Numbered from the stretch's first letter, positions 35,271-45,204 are shown. The stretch: DNA of 64,000 bases from CAIYRG01 sp964494505 (GCA_964494505.1 CAZBRO010000005.1:1-64000); one strand, 5' to 3'. Notes: generated by a model not told the origin, from the letters alone. Numbers and translations are program-made.

Positions 35271-36517
35271 ATGTGAAGCTCGATCCGGACGCTCATCCCT
35301 GGATGAAGGCTCCGGAGACGCGCGCAGTGATGGCGGCGCTGACATCGGGAGGGGGCGATGCCCGCTTTGTCGGCGGCGCCATCCGGAACGCGCTTCTGGG
35401 GGAGCCCGTCGGCGACGTTGACATTGCGACGCCGCTCACGCCCGACATCGTGATGCAGCGTTTGCAGGCGGTGGGCCTCGGCGCCGTGCCGACCGGACTC
35501 GAGCACGGCACCGTGACGGCGATTTCCGGGGGCAAGCCGTTCGAGGTGACGACACTGAGGCGCGATGTCGAAACCGACGGGCGGCGCGCGGTGATCGCCT
35601 TTACGCTCGATTGGCGCGAGGACGCGATGCGGCGCGACTTCACCATCAACGCGCTTTATGCCGCCGAAGACGGCACGCTCTATGATTATTTCGGAGGGCT
35701 GGACGATCTTGAGGCGCGTCGCGTGCGCTTCGTGGGCGATGCGGTCACGCGCATCCGTGAGGATTATCTCCGAATCCTGCGGCTGTTCCGCTTTCACGCC
35801 TGGTACGGCAAAGGCGCGCTCGACGGCGAAGCGCTGGCCGCGGCGCGTGCCGAACGCGCCGGGCTGAAACGGCTTTCCGGCGAACGGGTGCAGAAGGAAG
35901 TCTTAAGGCTGCTGGAAGCGCACGATCCGTCGCCGACGCTGGCCGTCATGCAGGATGCGGGAATCCTCGCCGAAATCCTGCCCTCGAATGGCGATGTGGC
36001 GCGGCTTGGGCGCTTGATCGCGATCGAAGACGCGAAGGAGCGCAAGCCCGACCCGCTGCTGCGTTTGGCGGCGCTGCTGGAAGACGGCGCAGCGGCGGCG
36101 CGTTCATTGGCCGGCCAACTGAAGCTCTCGAATGCCGCGCGTGACCGCCTTGTTCAAGCCATGGATAAGGATGCCCGCATCGGCGCCACGCTCGCCCCTG
36201 CCGAAGCGCGGAAGCTCATCTATCGTCTGGGCGCGCAATGCTTCGAGGATCAGATTCTCCTGAACTGGGCGGCGACGGGCGCGGTCGCGCAGGATCCGGC
36301 CTGGGGCGCGCTTCTGAAGCTTGCGAGAGAATGGAAGCCCCCTGTGTTTGCGCTGGACGGAAACGATGTGATGGCGCTCGGGCTGGAGGAAGGCCCGGAA
36401 ATAGGCGCAATTTTGCGCGATGTCGAAGGCTGGTGGGCGGACAAGGACTTCGCACCCGGCAGGCAGGCTCTGTTGGAACGGCTGAAGGATGCGGTGAGCA
36501 AGCGACATGCACCTTGA
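35267..36517 (+). CDS. cca: CCA tRNA nucleotidyltransferase
   Basis: 416 residues. Adds or repairs the CCA end of tRNAs. The class II nucleotidyltransferase head domain shows RFVGGAIRNALLG (residues ~28-40), the catalytic DVDIAT (two aspartates) and RRDFTINALYA; then REDYLRILRLFRFHAWYG and C-terminal helical neck and tail domains. The start GTG 35267 overlaps the stop of the DUF6111 gene. It overlaps the PP2C-like gene by 11 bases. The combination of overlaps suggests one tightly coupled operon from 34253 to about 37358. Confidence 0.93.
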   Translation: MNVKLDPDAHPWMKAPETRAVMAALTSGGGDARFVGGAIRNALLGEPVGDVDIATPLTPDIVMQRLQAVGLGAVPTGLEHGTVTAISGGKPFEVTTLRRDVETDGRRAVIAFTLDWREDAMRRDFTINALYAAEDGTLYDYFGGLDDLEARRVRFVGDAVTRIREDYLRILRLFRFHAWYGKGALDGEALAAARAERAGLKRLSGERVQKEVLRLLEAHDPSPTLAVMQDAGILAEILPSNGDVARLGRLIAIEDAKERKPDPLLRLAALLEDGAAAARSLAGQLKLSNAARDRLVQAMDKDARIGATLAPAEARKLIYRLGAQCFEDQILLNWAATGAVAQDPAWGALLKLAREWKPPVFALDGNDVMALGLEEGPEIGAILRDVEGWWADKDFAPGRQALLERLKDAVSKRHAP

Positions 36518-37358
36518 GCTGATCGACAGTCTGACGCTGCCGGGCGACCCGGCAAAACCCAATGAGGACAGTTTTGCCTTTGCCGCCAATGCGGCTTGCG
36601 TGTTCGACGGCGCAACCGGCTTGGGCGAGCGGCTGATGCCGGGCGGGTCGGACGCGCAATGGATTGCCCAATTCGGCGCCCGGCGCTTCCGGGCCTATGC
36701 CGAAGATGGCGAGGGCGGTTTGCGCGATTGGCTGCGGTCCGCCGCCGCCGATACCGAGAAAAGCTTCAAGGCGTTGCGCAGGCGCCCCCCGGCCGAGAAT
36801 TACGAGATCGCCTATGCCTCGGCGGTGATGGTGACGCCTCTGGACGGGGAATTGCACGTGCTCTGGTTCGGCGATTGCGCGGCGCTGCTGCGCCGGCCGG
36901 ACGGCAGCCTCGCCTTCCTCGGCGATACGCTCGACAAACGAGAGAGCGAACGCGCGCGGGTGGAGCGGCTGGTAAAGCCCGGGGGCCGCGGGCCGGCTGC
37001 CACCGGCGTGCGCGACGAATTTCTCCCCGCCCTGCGCGCCTCGCGCAACGCCGTCAACACGGGCGAGGAATGGCTGTTCGCGCCGGATGTTCGTTGCGCC
37101 GATCACGCCAAGGACGCGCGGGTGGCGATTACGCCCGGCTCGGCGGTGCTGCTCGCCAGCGACGGCTTTCTGGCGCTTACCAGCGACTACGGGCGCTACA
37201 CGCCCGAGGCACTGTTCGAAGCCGCCCAGACAGGCGGCCTTGGCGTGCTGGGCGAAGAGTTGCGCGCCATCGAAGCGGCCGATCCGGACGGCATCAATTA
37301 CCCGCGCTTCAAGCGCAGCGACGACGCCACCGCCTTGCTGCTGATCTCACGGGGTTAA
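36507..37358 (+). CDS. PP2C-like serine/threonine phosphatase domain protein
   Basis: 283 residues. Metal-binding motifs of PP2C phosphatases are visible: NEDSFAF (residues ~19-25), CVFDGATG (~31-38), LWFGDCAALL (~120-129, GD), LLASDGFLAL (~217-226) and DDATALLL (~271-278). It begins inside the cca gene (11-base overlap), so it is co-translated. The substrate is unknown. It lacks a receptor or kinase partner here, so its signal is also unknown. Confidence 0.82.
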   Translation: MHLELIDSLTLPGDPAKPNEDSFAFAANAACVFDGATGLGERLMPGGSDAQWIAQFGARRFRAYAEDGEGGLRDWLRSAAADTEKSFKALRRRPPAENYEIAYASAVMVTPLDGELHVLWFGDCAALLRRPDGSLAFLGDTLDKRESERARVERLVKPGGRGPAATGVRDEFLPALRASRNAVNTGEEWLFAPDVRCADHAKDARVAITPGSAVLLASDGFLALTSDYGRYTPEALFEAAQTGGLGVLGEELRAIEAADPDGINYPRFKRSDDATALLLISRG

Positions 37359-37431
37359 CCAGCCGCTGTCCCTCATCTGGTGGCTGCAATGAGTGGCCTG
37401 TATGTTGAGGGCCGGAAAATAGAGGCTTGCG

Positions 37432-38133
37432 ATGAAACGCGCGACCGTTCTGATCGCTTCGGTTCTGTTGGCCGCAAATTCGTTTCCGGTGTCGGCGGCC
37501 GATGCCCCGGCGGCCAAACTCGTCCCCAAGGATATCCCGCCCGCAGCCATTTCGGAGATGGTGGATCTTTACACGTCTTTTTGCCTGAACGCGTTTCCGG
37601 ACCGCGCGGCGATTGAAAGGCTTGCCGCCGCCAAAGCCGCGACGGCGCTCACGCGGGAACAGAACGCGGCCTACGTCAACGAGAATCCCGCCCGTGGGTG
37701 GTCTTTCCGGACCCCGAACGCGCTTTACGCCCTCACGATCGTCGATGCCCCGGACGCAAGTTGCACCCTGCGGCGCATAACCCCCGGCGGGATCACCACC
37801 ATCGAGCCCTATTTGGCGGCACAGCAGGCATATGCCGCGCGGAAGAAGGGAACTCTGGTCAAAGCGGGGCTCCAGTCCGCTGCGCCCCGCCAGACAAACG
37901 CGCGCAACCGATCCCGATCGCGGCAGCAGACGCAGCTGTCTTCCGGGCCAAGAACCACCGCCGTTCAGTATTTGATGTATCCCGCGGAGGGCAAAGGGGA
38001 AGCAGAAAGCCTGATCCTCTTTTTCGTCAGCTACAATTATCATATCCCTCCGGACTGGCGGGCCGAGGTCGAAGGCTACCCCGGCGTCGAAGTGCGGATG
38101 GTGCACCAGTTGTCCGGCGCGGCCCCCTCCTGA
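37432..38133 (+). CDS. Secreted protein of unknown function
   Basis: 233 residues; ATG 37432 after GAGGCTTGCG. Signal peptide (residues 1-22, ending AA). Two cysteines (FCLNAF, SCTLRRI). A basic, Gln/Ser-rich stretch (ARNRSRSRQQTQLSSG) divides two parts, and the C-terminal part (LILFFVSYNYHIPPDW) is strand-rich. Not recognised. It stands between the cca operon and the TPR-methyltransferase gene. Confidence 0.65.
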   Translation: MKRATVLIASVLLAANSFPVSAADAPAAKLVPKDIPPAAISEMVDLYTSFCLNAFPDRAAIERLAAAKAATALTREQNAAYVNENPARGWSFRTPNALYALTIVDAPDASCTLRRITPGGITTIEPYLAAQQAYAARKKGTLVKAGLQSAAPRQTNARNRSRSRQQTQLSSGPRTTAVQYLMYPAEGKGEAESLILFFVSYNYHIPPDWRAEVEGYPGVEVRMVHQLSGAAPS

Positions 38134-38394
38134 TCCCCGCAATCGCCGTGTGAGACGAAGGACGATCTTCCTGCACGCCGGGCAAAATCCGGCGGCGCTT
38201 TACGGATTTGCGAGAGCCTGAGCGGGCGCGCGATCCGCGTCGAAGATGCCCTTCCAAAGCCGCCTGCCGGTTTTGTGCAACCGTCTGTGTCAGCGGATGG
38301 AGCGTAATACATTTACCTACAATTTAGAAATATTGTAAGGCCAAGCCTGATGACATGCTAGGTTCGAGCGTAACATACACGTCATTCAGGTTGC

Positions 38395-39819
38395 ATGCCG
38401 ACATCGAGCCCTTCTTCCGAGACCCAATCGCTGTTTGAGCGCGCCGCCGGTTTGCATCGCGCCGGCAAGCTTCCCGAAGCCGTTCGCCTGTATCACAAGG
38501 TGCTGCGCGCGCAGCCCTTCGATTTCGACGTGCTCTATGCGCTTGGCGTCGCCCGCCTCCAGAACGGGGAGCTTGAGGAGGCGCTCGGCATCATCGAGCG
38601 CGCGATGAAGCAGAAATCGGACTTTGCCGAGGGCTGGTTCGTCCAGGCCAAAGTGCTGGTGGGGCTGAACCGCCCCAAGGAAGCGCTGCGCTGCTTCGAC
38701 TCGGCGCTGGGCCTGAAGCCGGATTTTCCGGAGGCGCTCTCGGGGCGGGCCGGCGCCTTGATGCAGCTGGACAGAGCCGCGGAGGCGCTCAAGACCCTCA
38801 ACGCCTTGTTGCGGTTGAAGCCTGGGGACGCTGCGGTTTGGAACAATCGCGGCGGAATCCTGGTGTCGATGGGCCGTCTGGAAGACGCACGGGAAAGTTT
38901 CGACAGGGCGATTGTCATCGATCCCAAATCCGTCGAATCGCTCGCCAATCGCGCTGCCATTTGCATCGACACGGAACGGCTGGATGAGGCGCTGGCCGAT
39001 TGCGACGCGGCGCTCAGGCTCGACTTCAACAATGCCGCCGTCTGGAACACCCGCGGCAACACGCTCTCCGCCATGAAGCGCTACGACGATGCAATCTTAA
39101 GCTTCGACAAAGCGCTCGCGATCGATCCCGGTCTTTCGGTGGCGGCCGACAATCGCGACATCGTGCTGCTCGAACTCAAACAGGTTCGGCGCTGTCCCGC
39201 GAGCTACATCCGCACGCTGTTCGATGAATTCGCGCCCGGCTACGACAGCCGGATGATCCAGACGCTCGGTTATCGCGCGCACCGTCACTTGCGCACACTT
39301 GCCGAACGCGTCCTGCCGGAAGGCGCGCGCGGTTTGCGGATTCTCGATCTCGGGTCGGGTACGGGGCTTGTGGGGTTGGCGTTCGCCGATCTTGCGAAAG
39401 GCGGGCGGCTCGACGGGATCGATCTTTCGCCCCGGATGATCGAAACGGCGCGCGCACGCGGCCTCTATGACGATCTCATCCTCGGCGACATAGAGCAGGC
39501 GCTTGGCGGGCTGGAACGAACCTACGATCTCGTTCTTGCCGCCGATACGATGATCTATTTCGGCGAGCTTGGGCCGACATTGTCCGGAGTTGCCGGCAGG
39601 CTCGGTCCCGGCGCGTTCTATCTCCTGGCGGTCGAGGCCAAAGAGGGCGAAGGATGGGAGCTGACGGACGTCAAACGCTTCCGCCATAGCGAATCCTATT
39701 TGCGGGAGGCCGCGGCGAAAGCGGGCCTGTACGTCGCCGATCTGACGCGTTGCGTGCTGCGCCACGAGAACAACGAACCCGTGCATGGCTTCGCGGCCGC
39801 GCTGCAACGGCCCTCCTAG
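38395..39819 (+). CDS. TPR-repeat protein fused to a SAM-dependent methyltransferase
   Basis: 474 residues. Residues ~10-270 form about seven TPR units (for example AGKLPEAVRLYHKVLRAQP, GELEEALGIIERAMKQ, GRLEDARESFDRAIVIDP and LDEALADCDAALRLD). Residues ~300-470 are a class I methyltransferase with motif I LRILDLGSGTGLVG and acidic residue IDLS, then DLVLAADTMIYF. The repeats probably bind a protein partner that is the target or guides the enzyme; this is inferred. The gene has about 260 bases of non-coding DNA upstream with no feature I can name. Confidence 0.88.
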   Translation: MPTSSPSSETQSLFERAAGLHRAGKLPEAVRLYHKVLRAQPFDFDVLYALGVARLQNGELEEALGIIERAMKQKSDFAEGWFVQAKVLVGLNRPKEALRCFDSALGLKPDFPEALSGRAGALMQLDRAAEALKTLNALLRLKPGDAAVWNNRGGILVSMGRLEDARESFDRAIVIDPKSVESLANRAAICIDTERLDEALADCDAALRLDFNNAAVWNTRGNTLSAMKRYDDAILSFDKALAIDPGLSVAADNRDIVLLELKQVRRCPASYIRTLFDEFAPGYDSRMIQTLGYRAHRHLRTLAERVLPEGARGLRILDLGSGTGLVGLAFADLAKGGRLDGIDLSPRMIETARARGLYDDLILGDIEQALGGLERTYDLVLAADTMIYFGELGPTLSGVAGRLGPGAFYLLAVEAKEGEGWELTDVKRFRHSESYLREAAAKAGLYVADLTRCVLRHENNEPVHGFAAALQRPS

Positions 39820-39848
39820 AACGGATTGCAATCAGACGAGATCAAAGG

Positions 39849-39877
39849 CCCATGCTTCGACAAGCTCAGCATGAGGA
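39849..39877. repeat. REP-like palindromic element
   Basis: CATGCTTCGACAAGCTCAGCATGAGG: an imperfect palindrome of the same family as 60683-60730, with arms CATGCT/AGCATG. It lies between the TPR-methyltransferase and amidohydrolase genes. Confidence 0.8.
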
Positions 39878-39923
39878 TACTTGCCTGTGCTAAGCTTGAC
39901 GCCGTTCAACGGGGCGGACTGTC

Positions 39924-40880
39924 ATGGATGGGATCGGGCGGCGGACTTTCGTCGGGATCGCGAGCGTCGCGGCGCTGGCTGCGGGGATGGGCAAAATGGG
40001 CGAGGCCGAGGCACAGATCGCCGTTTCCAATTCGACGGGCACCCAATCGCCCAAGCTGAAGGCGCCGGCGAACGCTGCCGATTGCCATATGCACATCTAC
40101 AATCCGGCGCAATTTCCGATGCTGCCCAGTCCGCGCGTGGCGCCCTCCAACGCCGCGGCCGATCAGTACAAATTGCTGCAGAAGCGCATCGGCACCACCC
40201 GCGTCGTGATCGTCACGCCGAGGAACTACTTCACCGACAATCGCGCCACCGTTGATGCGATCGCAAAACTCGGCAATGCGCGCGGCGTCGCCGTGCTGCA
40301 CGACGACGTGTCCGATGCCGAATTGAAGCGGCTGAACGATGCCGGCATCCGCGGCACGCGCTTCAGCCTCGGCGATCCCGCCACCTCCGTGGTGAAGCCC
40401 GAAATGATCGAGCCGCTGGCGAAGAAGATCGCTCCGCTCGGCTGGCATATCCAGTTCAATATGCAGGGCGAGCAGATTGTCGCGCTTGCCGATGTGCTCA
40501 GGCGGCTGCCCGTGCCGATGGTGTTCGATCATCTCGGCAATCCGCCGCTGCCGGCGGGCGCCTCGCATCCCTCGCACGCGATCATCCGTGAACTGATCGA
40601 TAAGAACCGCGCCTGGGTGAAGCTCTCGGGCGCCTATCTCAACAGCAAGATCGGGCCGCCATACCCCGAAGCCACGGCCATCGCGGTGGCATTCGTCAAA
40701 GCGGCGCCCGAGCGAATGGTGTGGGGCAGCGATTGGCCGCATCCCACCTCGCCGGGTCCAACCAAACCGGACGATGCGCTGCTGTTCGATCTGCTCGCCG
40801 AATGGGCGCCCACGGACGGGCTGCGCCATCGGATTCTGGTCGAGAACCCGGAAACCTTCTACGGCTTCGCGCGGGCGTGA
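39924..40880 (+). CDS. Tat-exported amidohydrolase (amidohydrolase 2 family)
   Basis: 318 residues. An N-terminal twin-arginine signal (GRRTFVGIASVAALAAG) indicates export of a folded protein. The TIM-barrel metal ligands appear as DCHMHIYN (residues ~52-59), a central H in GWHIQFN, FDHLGNPP and the late aspartate in WGSDWPHP. This pattern is that of amidohydrolase-2 enzymes such as 2-pyrone-4,6-dicarboxylate lactonase; the substrate is not known. ATG 39924 is in-frame with the RR signal. Confidence 0.85.
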   Translation: MDGIGRRTFVGIASVAALAAGMGKMGEAEAQIAVSNSTGTQSPKLKAPANAADCHMHIYNPAQFPMLPSPRVAPSNAAADQYKLLQKRIGTTRVVIVTPRNYFTDNRATVDAIAKLGNARGVAVLHDDVSDAELKRLNDAGIRGTRFSLGDPATSVVKPEMIEPLAKKIAPLGWHIQFNMQGEQIVALADVLRRLPVPMVFDHLGNPPLPAGASHPSHAIIRELIDKNRAWVKLSGAYLNSKIGPPYPEATAIAVAFVKAAPERMVWGSDWPHPTSPGPTKPDDALLFDLLAEWAPTDGLRHRILVENPETFYGFARA

Positions 40881-40887
40881 ATTTCGC

Positions 40888-42702
40888 TCATTCGTCCTGC
40901 GACAGGATCACGGCCGTATAAGGCCCCACGCCGACACTCCCGGCATAGGGCATTCCGTCGGCGCCGCTATCCGATGCCCAGGTGTCGAAACTGGAAGCAT
41001 TTGTGAAGGCGGGACTATAGCCGCTCCAATCTCCGTTGAAGCGCACGCGCCACGATCCCCCGCGCGGGAAGCCGATTGTGTAATTCGCGTAGGAGCGGTC
41101 CGAAAAATTCGCCAGCACCACGACGTCGTCGCGCGCTCCGCCTTTATCCCAACGGTGGAACGCCAGCAGCTTGTCCGGCTGATTGACGTGATGGACGTTG
41201 ACGTTGTGCCCCTTCAGCCCGCGCGTGGTGTCGTACCAATTGCGGCGGAGCCGGATCAGGTCGCGATAGAGATCGCGGATCCCGGCGAAGCGTTCGGCCT
41301 TCGACCAATCGAGCGGATTGGCGTCGGACCACGAACCCCATTCCAGGAATTCCTGCCCCATGAAAATCATCGGAATGCCGGGCGCGGTGAACACCAGCGC
41401 AGCCGCGAGCGTCGATTTCTTCTGCGAGACGAAGCTGTCAGCATTGCCGGGCCAGATCAGTTCCGGCACGCGGGCCTGTCCGGCCGATGCCGCCACCTCG
41501 TCATGGGATTCGGTATAGACGACGCGCTGGAACGCATTGCTGTTGAAGCGCTGTGAGATGACGCCGCAAATCGCGCCCATGTCCCGGCCGGTATCGTCCG
41601 GCGGAACAATCGCGTTGCGGACGGCATGCATGAAGCCCGCGCCCCATTGCGTGCCGAATCCGGCGCCGCCGGAATCGGGATCGCGCGTGATCCATTCATT
41701 GTCCTGCATGTCTTCCGCGATGGAGATCTTCCAGGGCTGGCGGTCGCGGATTTCCGAATTGATCCGGCACATCAGCGACCAGCCATCGGGAATATCCGCG
41801 CCCGAATCGCTGCCGCTTCCCCAGACATTGCGAATCCAGCCCGTCGCGTCCCAGCGCAACCCGTCGCAGCGATGGTCTTCGAGCCAGGTGAGCGCGTTGT
41901 CCCGGATGTATTGCCGGACTTCAGTGCGTCCATAATCGGGCCGCGTATCGCCCCACGGCGTCTGCCGCCGCCAATCATTGTAGAAATAGATGCCGCCTTG
42001 CCCGTTCTCGCTCCAGCCATCGAACTGCCACAGATCGAGGTCGCTTGGTCCGAAATGGTTGTAGACGACGTCGTAGATGATCGCGATGCCGCGGGAATGG
42101 GCGGCGTCGATCAGACTGCGCAGCCCGTTGGGGCCGCCATAGCTTTCCTCGATGGCAAAGATCGCCGCGGGGTTGTAGCCCCAGGATGTGTCGCCTGCGA
42201 ACTCGTCGGAGGGCATCAGCTGGATCGCGTTGATGCCCAGATCGTCCAGGTAATCCAGCTTGCCGATGACGGTATTGAAATCGCCGCGGCCGCTTTGCGT
42301 GCCGGGATCGAACGCGAAGCTTCCCACGTGCAGCTCATAGATGACGAGTTCGTTCCAGGGCGGTGTCGAATAGCCTTCCGCCGACCAGAGAAACTCCGTT
42401 TCGGCGACGATGCTGTTGCCGACCGAATTGGTCATCGACCGCGCGTAAGGATCGTTCTTCCACAGCGGCTCAGCGGCGGCAGGATTGGCGATGACGAATT
42501 TGTATTGATCGCCGATGGCAGCACCCGGAATGTCCACCGACCAATAGCCGCCGCCATCTTGCGCCATTGCCGCGGCATGATCGTCCCAGCCATTGAAGCC
42601 GCCGGGCACCGTTACGCTCGAGGCGGACGGTGCCCAGACGCGGAAGGTTACGCCCCCGGCATAGGATATGGCGCCCATTCCGGGACGGACCGACGCGACC
42701 AT
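40888..42702 (-). CDS. GH13 alpha-glucan enzyme with N-terminal CBM48 (branching-enzyme-like)
   Basis: 604 residues, cytoplasmic (no signal peptide). Residues ~12-100 are a CBM48-type domain (FRVWAPSASSVTVPGGFNGW); residues ~125-480 are the GH13 barrel. Catalytic residues: nucleophile D in CDGLRWDATG, acid/base E in ISIAEDM and the third aspartate in YTESHDE. The short conserved region DVVYNHFG is present. The domain order fits glycogen-branching or trehalose-trehalohydrolase-like enzymes; no glycogen genes lie nearby, so the exact reaction is open. ATG 42702 follows AGGAGGATGAA. Confidence 0.85.
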   Translation of the reverse strand: MVASVRPGMGAISYAGGVTFRVWAPSASSVTVPGGFNGWDDHAAAMAQDGGGYWSVDIPGAAIGDQYKFVIANPAAAEPLWKNDPYARSMTNSVGNSIVAETEFLWSAEGYSTPPWNELVIYELHVGSFAFDPGTQSGRGDFNTVIGKLDYLDDLGINAIQLMPSDEFAGDTSWGYNPAAIFAIEESYGGPNGLRSLIDAAHSRGIAIIYDVVYNHFGPSDLDLWQFDGWSENGQGGIYFYNDWRRQTPWGDTRPDYGRTEVRQYIRDNALTWLEDHRCDGLRWDATGWIRNVWGSGSDSGADIPDGWSLMCRINSEIRDRQPWKISIAEDMQDNEWITRDPDSGGAGFGTQWGAGFMHAVRNAIVPPDDTGRDMGAICGVISQRFNSNAFQRVVYTESHDEVAASAGQARVPELIWPGNADSFVSQKKSTLAAALVFTAPGIPMIFMGQEFLEWGSWSDANPLDWSKAERFAGIRDLYRDLIRLRRNWYDTTRGLKGHNVNVHHVNQPDKLLAFHRWDKGGARDDVVVLANFSDRSYANYTIGFPRGGSWRVRFNGDWSGYSPAFTNASSFDTWASDSGADGMPYAGSVGVGPYTAVILSQDE

Positions 42703-42781
42703 TTCATCCTCCTAAAGCCCCCCGCCAGTGTGGCAAATGCGAAATTCGCAGGAACTTCAAATCCACCACATTAGCGGTGGA

Positions 42782-43549
42782 TTACGTTCCGAAGATTTCC
42801 TTGAAGAAGCGCTGGATCGCGACCTTGTATTCGCGGTCGGCGCGTTCGTCAGAGGCATTCGCCGGCGTCGTGAAGCCGTGCTGGGCGCCGGAAAAGACCT
42901 GCAGCTCCCATGGCACCTTGGCCGCGCGCAGATCGGCCACCAGTTTGTTCACTTCGCTCAGCGGCGCGACTTCGTCTTCGGCGCCGTGCAGGATCAGCAC
43001 ACGTCCTTTGATGTTCTTGGCGGCGTCCGGCTGGAAGTCGCGGAACGAGCCGTGGACAGCCACGACGCCCAGCGCCGGAACGCCGGTTTCACCAAGCTCG
43101 ACGGCAACCGTGCCCCCGAAGCAATAACCGATGACGGCAACCTTCGCCGGATCGACCATCGCGTTCTTGGCCAGCACGTCATATCCGGCGCGTGAGCGGT
43201 TGCGCATCAGCGGGCGGTTCTTGTTGTAGACGTCGGTCAGTGCTGTCATTTCGGGGACGGTCTTGGGCGGCGTTGCCACGCCGAAAATATCCTCGGCAAA
43301 GACGACATAGCCCATGCCCGCGATCATCTCGGCGTCCTTCAGCGTCTCGCCCTGCAGGCCGCCGCGATAGTGCACCAGCAGCACGCCCGGACGCTTTCCG
43401 GCCTTGCTGTCGTCATAGGCGAGATAGCCCTTCAGCGTCTGATCGCCGTCCTTGTAATCGACATATTGGGTCTTGATGGCCGCTTGCGCGAGACCGCTTT
43501 GGAGCACGGCCGTCAGCACAAAGGCGAAAATCGCGGAAGTGACACGCAT
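42782..43549 (-). CDS. Dienelactone hydrolase family protein, secreted
   Basis: 255 residues with a signal peptide (residues 1-23, ending AQA). Alpha/beta hydrolase with a cysteine nucleophile in VIGYCFGGTVA (C~143), as in dienelactone hydrolases, an acid in LHGAEDEV (D) and the histidine in GAQHGF. Export is unusual for classical DLH but common for this YghX-like group. The substrate is unknown. Confidence 0.88.
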   Translation of the reverse strand: MRVTSAIFAFVLTAVLQSGLAQAAIKTQYVDYKDGDQTLKGYLAYDDSKAGKRPGVLLVHYRGGLQGETLKDAEMIAGMGYVVFAEDIFGVATPPKTVPEMTALTDVYNKNRPLMRNRSRAGYDVLAKNAMVDPAKVAVIGYCFGGTVAVELGETGVPALGVVAVHGSFRDFQPDAAKNIKGRVLILHGAEDEVAPLSEVNKLVADLRAAKVPWELQVFSGAQHGFTTPANASDERADREYKVAIQRFFKEIFGT

Positions 43550-43628
43550 GATGGCACCCTCCCTGGGCTTGCGTGCTGCAAGCTTTGCGCAGGCGCGCGC
43601 CTAAGTCCACAAGGAGCGCCCGCCCTGT

Positions 43629-44282
43629 CTAGAACAAATAGCGCAGTATCTCCGGGACATCGTCGCTTCCGTTCCAGATCATTTGGCCAGCGACATAGAC
43701 GATCAGCACCACGCCGACATAGGAAAACGCGGGGTAACGCTGGAGCAGCTTGGCGATAAAGGTTGCCGCCACGCCCATCAGCGCAACCGAGACGATCAGC
43801 CCGATCACCAGAACCGGTACGTTCTGATTGGCGGCGCCCGCAACCGCGAGCACGTTGTCCACGGACATGGAAATATCGGCGATAGCGATCTGTCCGACGG
43901 CGCGGCCCAACGGAATGGCGGCGCGTGCGGCCGGCCCGGCATGTCCGGGTTGGAATTTCGTCGCGACGGCTTCGAGCCCCGCCCTCTCCTCGGCCTGCTC
44001 GCGAATGTCGCGGTAAAGCCGCCAGGCCACCCACATCAGGATGATGCCGCCCGCGAGCGTAAGACCCAGAATGTAGAGCAGGTCGACCGCCACCAGAGCC
44101 AGGAGGATCCGCAGCAATACGGCCGCGCCCATGCCCCAGAGAATGACCTTGCGCCGTCTCTCCGGCTCGACGCGTGCTGCAACCATGCCGATGACCACCG
44201 CATTGTCGCCCGACAATACGATGTTGATCATCAGCACCTGCACCAGCGCAATCAGCGCAGATGAGGAAAACAAATCCACCAC
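43629..44282 (-). CDS. TerC family integral membrane protein (YjbE-like)
   Basis: 217 residues, about seven membrane helices. The TerC signature appears twice: VLSGDNAVVIGM (residues ~22-33) and ISMSVDNVLAVAGA (~137-150), each with an acidic residue in the membrane. Members act in metal-ion (often manganese) export or tellurium resistance. GTG 44282 follows AGGGGG. The gene lies alone between hemF and the dienelactone hydrolase. Confidence 0.88.
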   Translation of the reverse strand: MVDLFSSSALIALVQVLMINIVLSGDNAVVIGMVAARVEPERRRKVILWGMGAAVLLRILLALVAVDLLYILGLTLAGGIILMWVAWRLYRDIREQAEERAGLEAVATKFQPGHAGPAARAAIPLGRAVGQIAIADISMSVDNVLAVAGAANQNVPVLVIGLIVSVALMGVAATFIAKLLQRYPAFSYVGVVLIVYVAGQMIWNGSDDVPEILRYLF

Positions 44283-44310
44283 AACCCCCTAAGAAGTGCC
44301 CCCCGCGAAA

Positions 44311-45204
44311 TTACGGCCAACGTACTTCTGGCGGCAGCGACATCAGGATCGCCTCGGTATTGCCGCCGGTCATCAGTCCGAACCTCGTGCCGCGATCATA
44401 GACGAGATTGAACTCCGCATAACGGCCGCGGCGGATCAGCTGCTCGTCTTTTTCTTCCTTCGTCCAGGCTTCGTTCATGGTGGCCCGCACGATGGCCGGG
44501 TATGCGGCCAGGAAAGCGCGGCCGACGTCCTGGGTGAAGGCGAAATCCCTGGCCCAATCGCCATCCAGATAATCGTAGAAGATGCCGCCGACGCCGCGCG
44601 TTTCGCCGCGATGCTTGAGGAAGAAATATTCGTCGCACCATTTCGAAAAGCGCTCGTAATAATCGGCGCCATGCGCGTCGCAGGCGCGGCGGAATTCGGC
44701 GTGGAAAGCGCGCGTGTTGGGATGCTCCTGGGTGCGCTGTTCCTGGATCATGGGGGTCAGATCGCCGCCGCCGCCGAACCAGGATTTCGCCGTCACGATA
44801 TGGCGGGTGTTGAAATGGGCGGTCGGCACGCGTGGGGAATGCATGTGCGCGACCAGCGAGATGCCGCTTGCCCAATAACGCGGGTCCTCGCCGGCGCCGG
44901 GGATTTCCTTGGCGAATTGCGGCTCGAATTGCCCGAACACCGTGGAGATGTTGACCCCCACCTTCTCGAACACGCGCCCGCGCATCACGGCCATGGTTCC
45001 TCCGCCGCCGTCGCTGCCGTCCTGGGTCGGGCGCTTCCAGTCCCTGCGCTGAAACCTGCCGGGGGCCTGGTCGGGCGCGCCTCGATAATCGTTCTCGATG
45101 GCTTCGAAGGCCGCGCACAGGCGGTCGCGCAGCGAGGCGAACCATTCCGCGGCTTCAGCCTTACGCTGGTCGGGCGAGAGAACGGGATTGGCCGGCGCGT
45201 TCAT
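44311..45204 (-). CDS. hemF: Oxygen-dependent coproporphyrinogen III oxidase
   Basis: 297 residues, cytoplasmic. Converts coproporphyrinogen III to protoporphyrinogen IX in heme synthesis. Conserved HemF segments are visible: GGGGTMAVMRG, PRVPTAHFNTRH, SWFGGGGDLTPM, GVGGIFYDYLDGD and FNLVYDRGTRFGL. Length matches the family. Its start overlaps the stop of trmL (ATGA), so the two are co-translated. Nearby petC and the heme-c protein need heme, but no regulatory link is seen. Confidence 0.95.
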   Translation of the reverse strand: MNAPANPVLSPDQRKAEAAEWFASLRDRLCAAFEAIENDYRGAPDQAPGRFQRRDWKRPTQDGSDGGGGTMAVMRGRVFEKVGVNISTVFGQFEPQFAKEIPGAGEDPRYWASGISLVAHMHSPRVPTAHFNTRHIVTAKSWFGGGGDLTPMIQEQRTQEHPNTRAFHAEFRRACDAHGADYYERFSKWCDEYFFLKHRGETRGVGGIFYDYLDGDWARDFAFTQDVGRAFLAAYPAIVRATMNEAWTKEEKDEQLIRRGRYAEFNLVYDRGTRFGLMTGGNTEAILMSLPPEVRWP

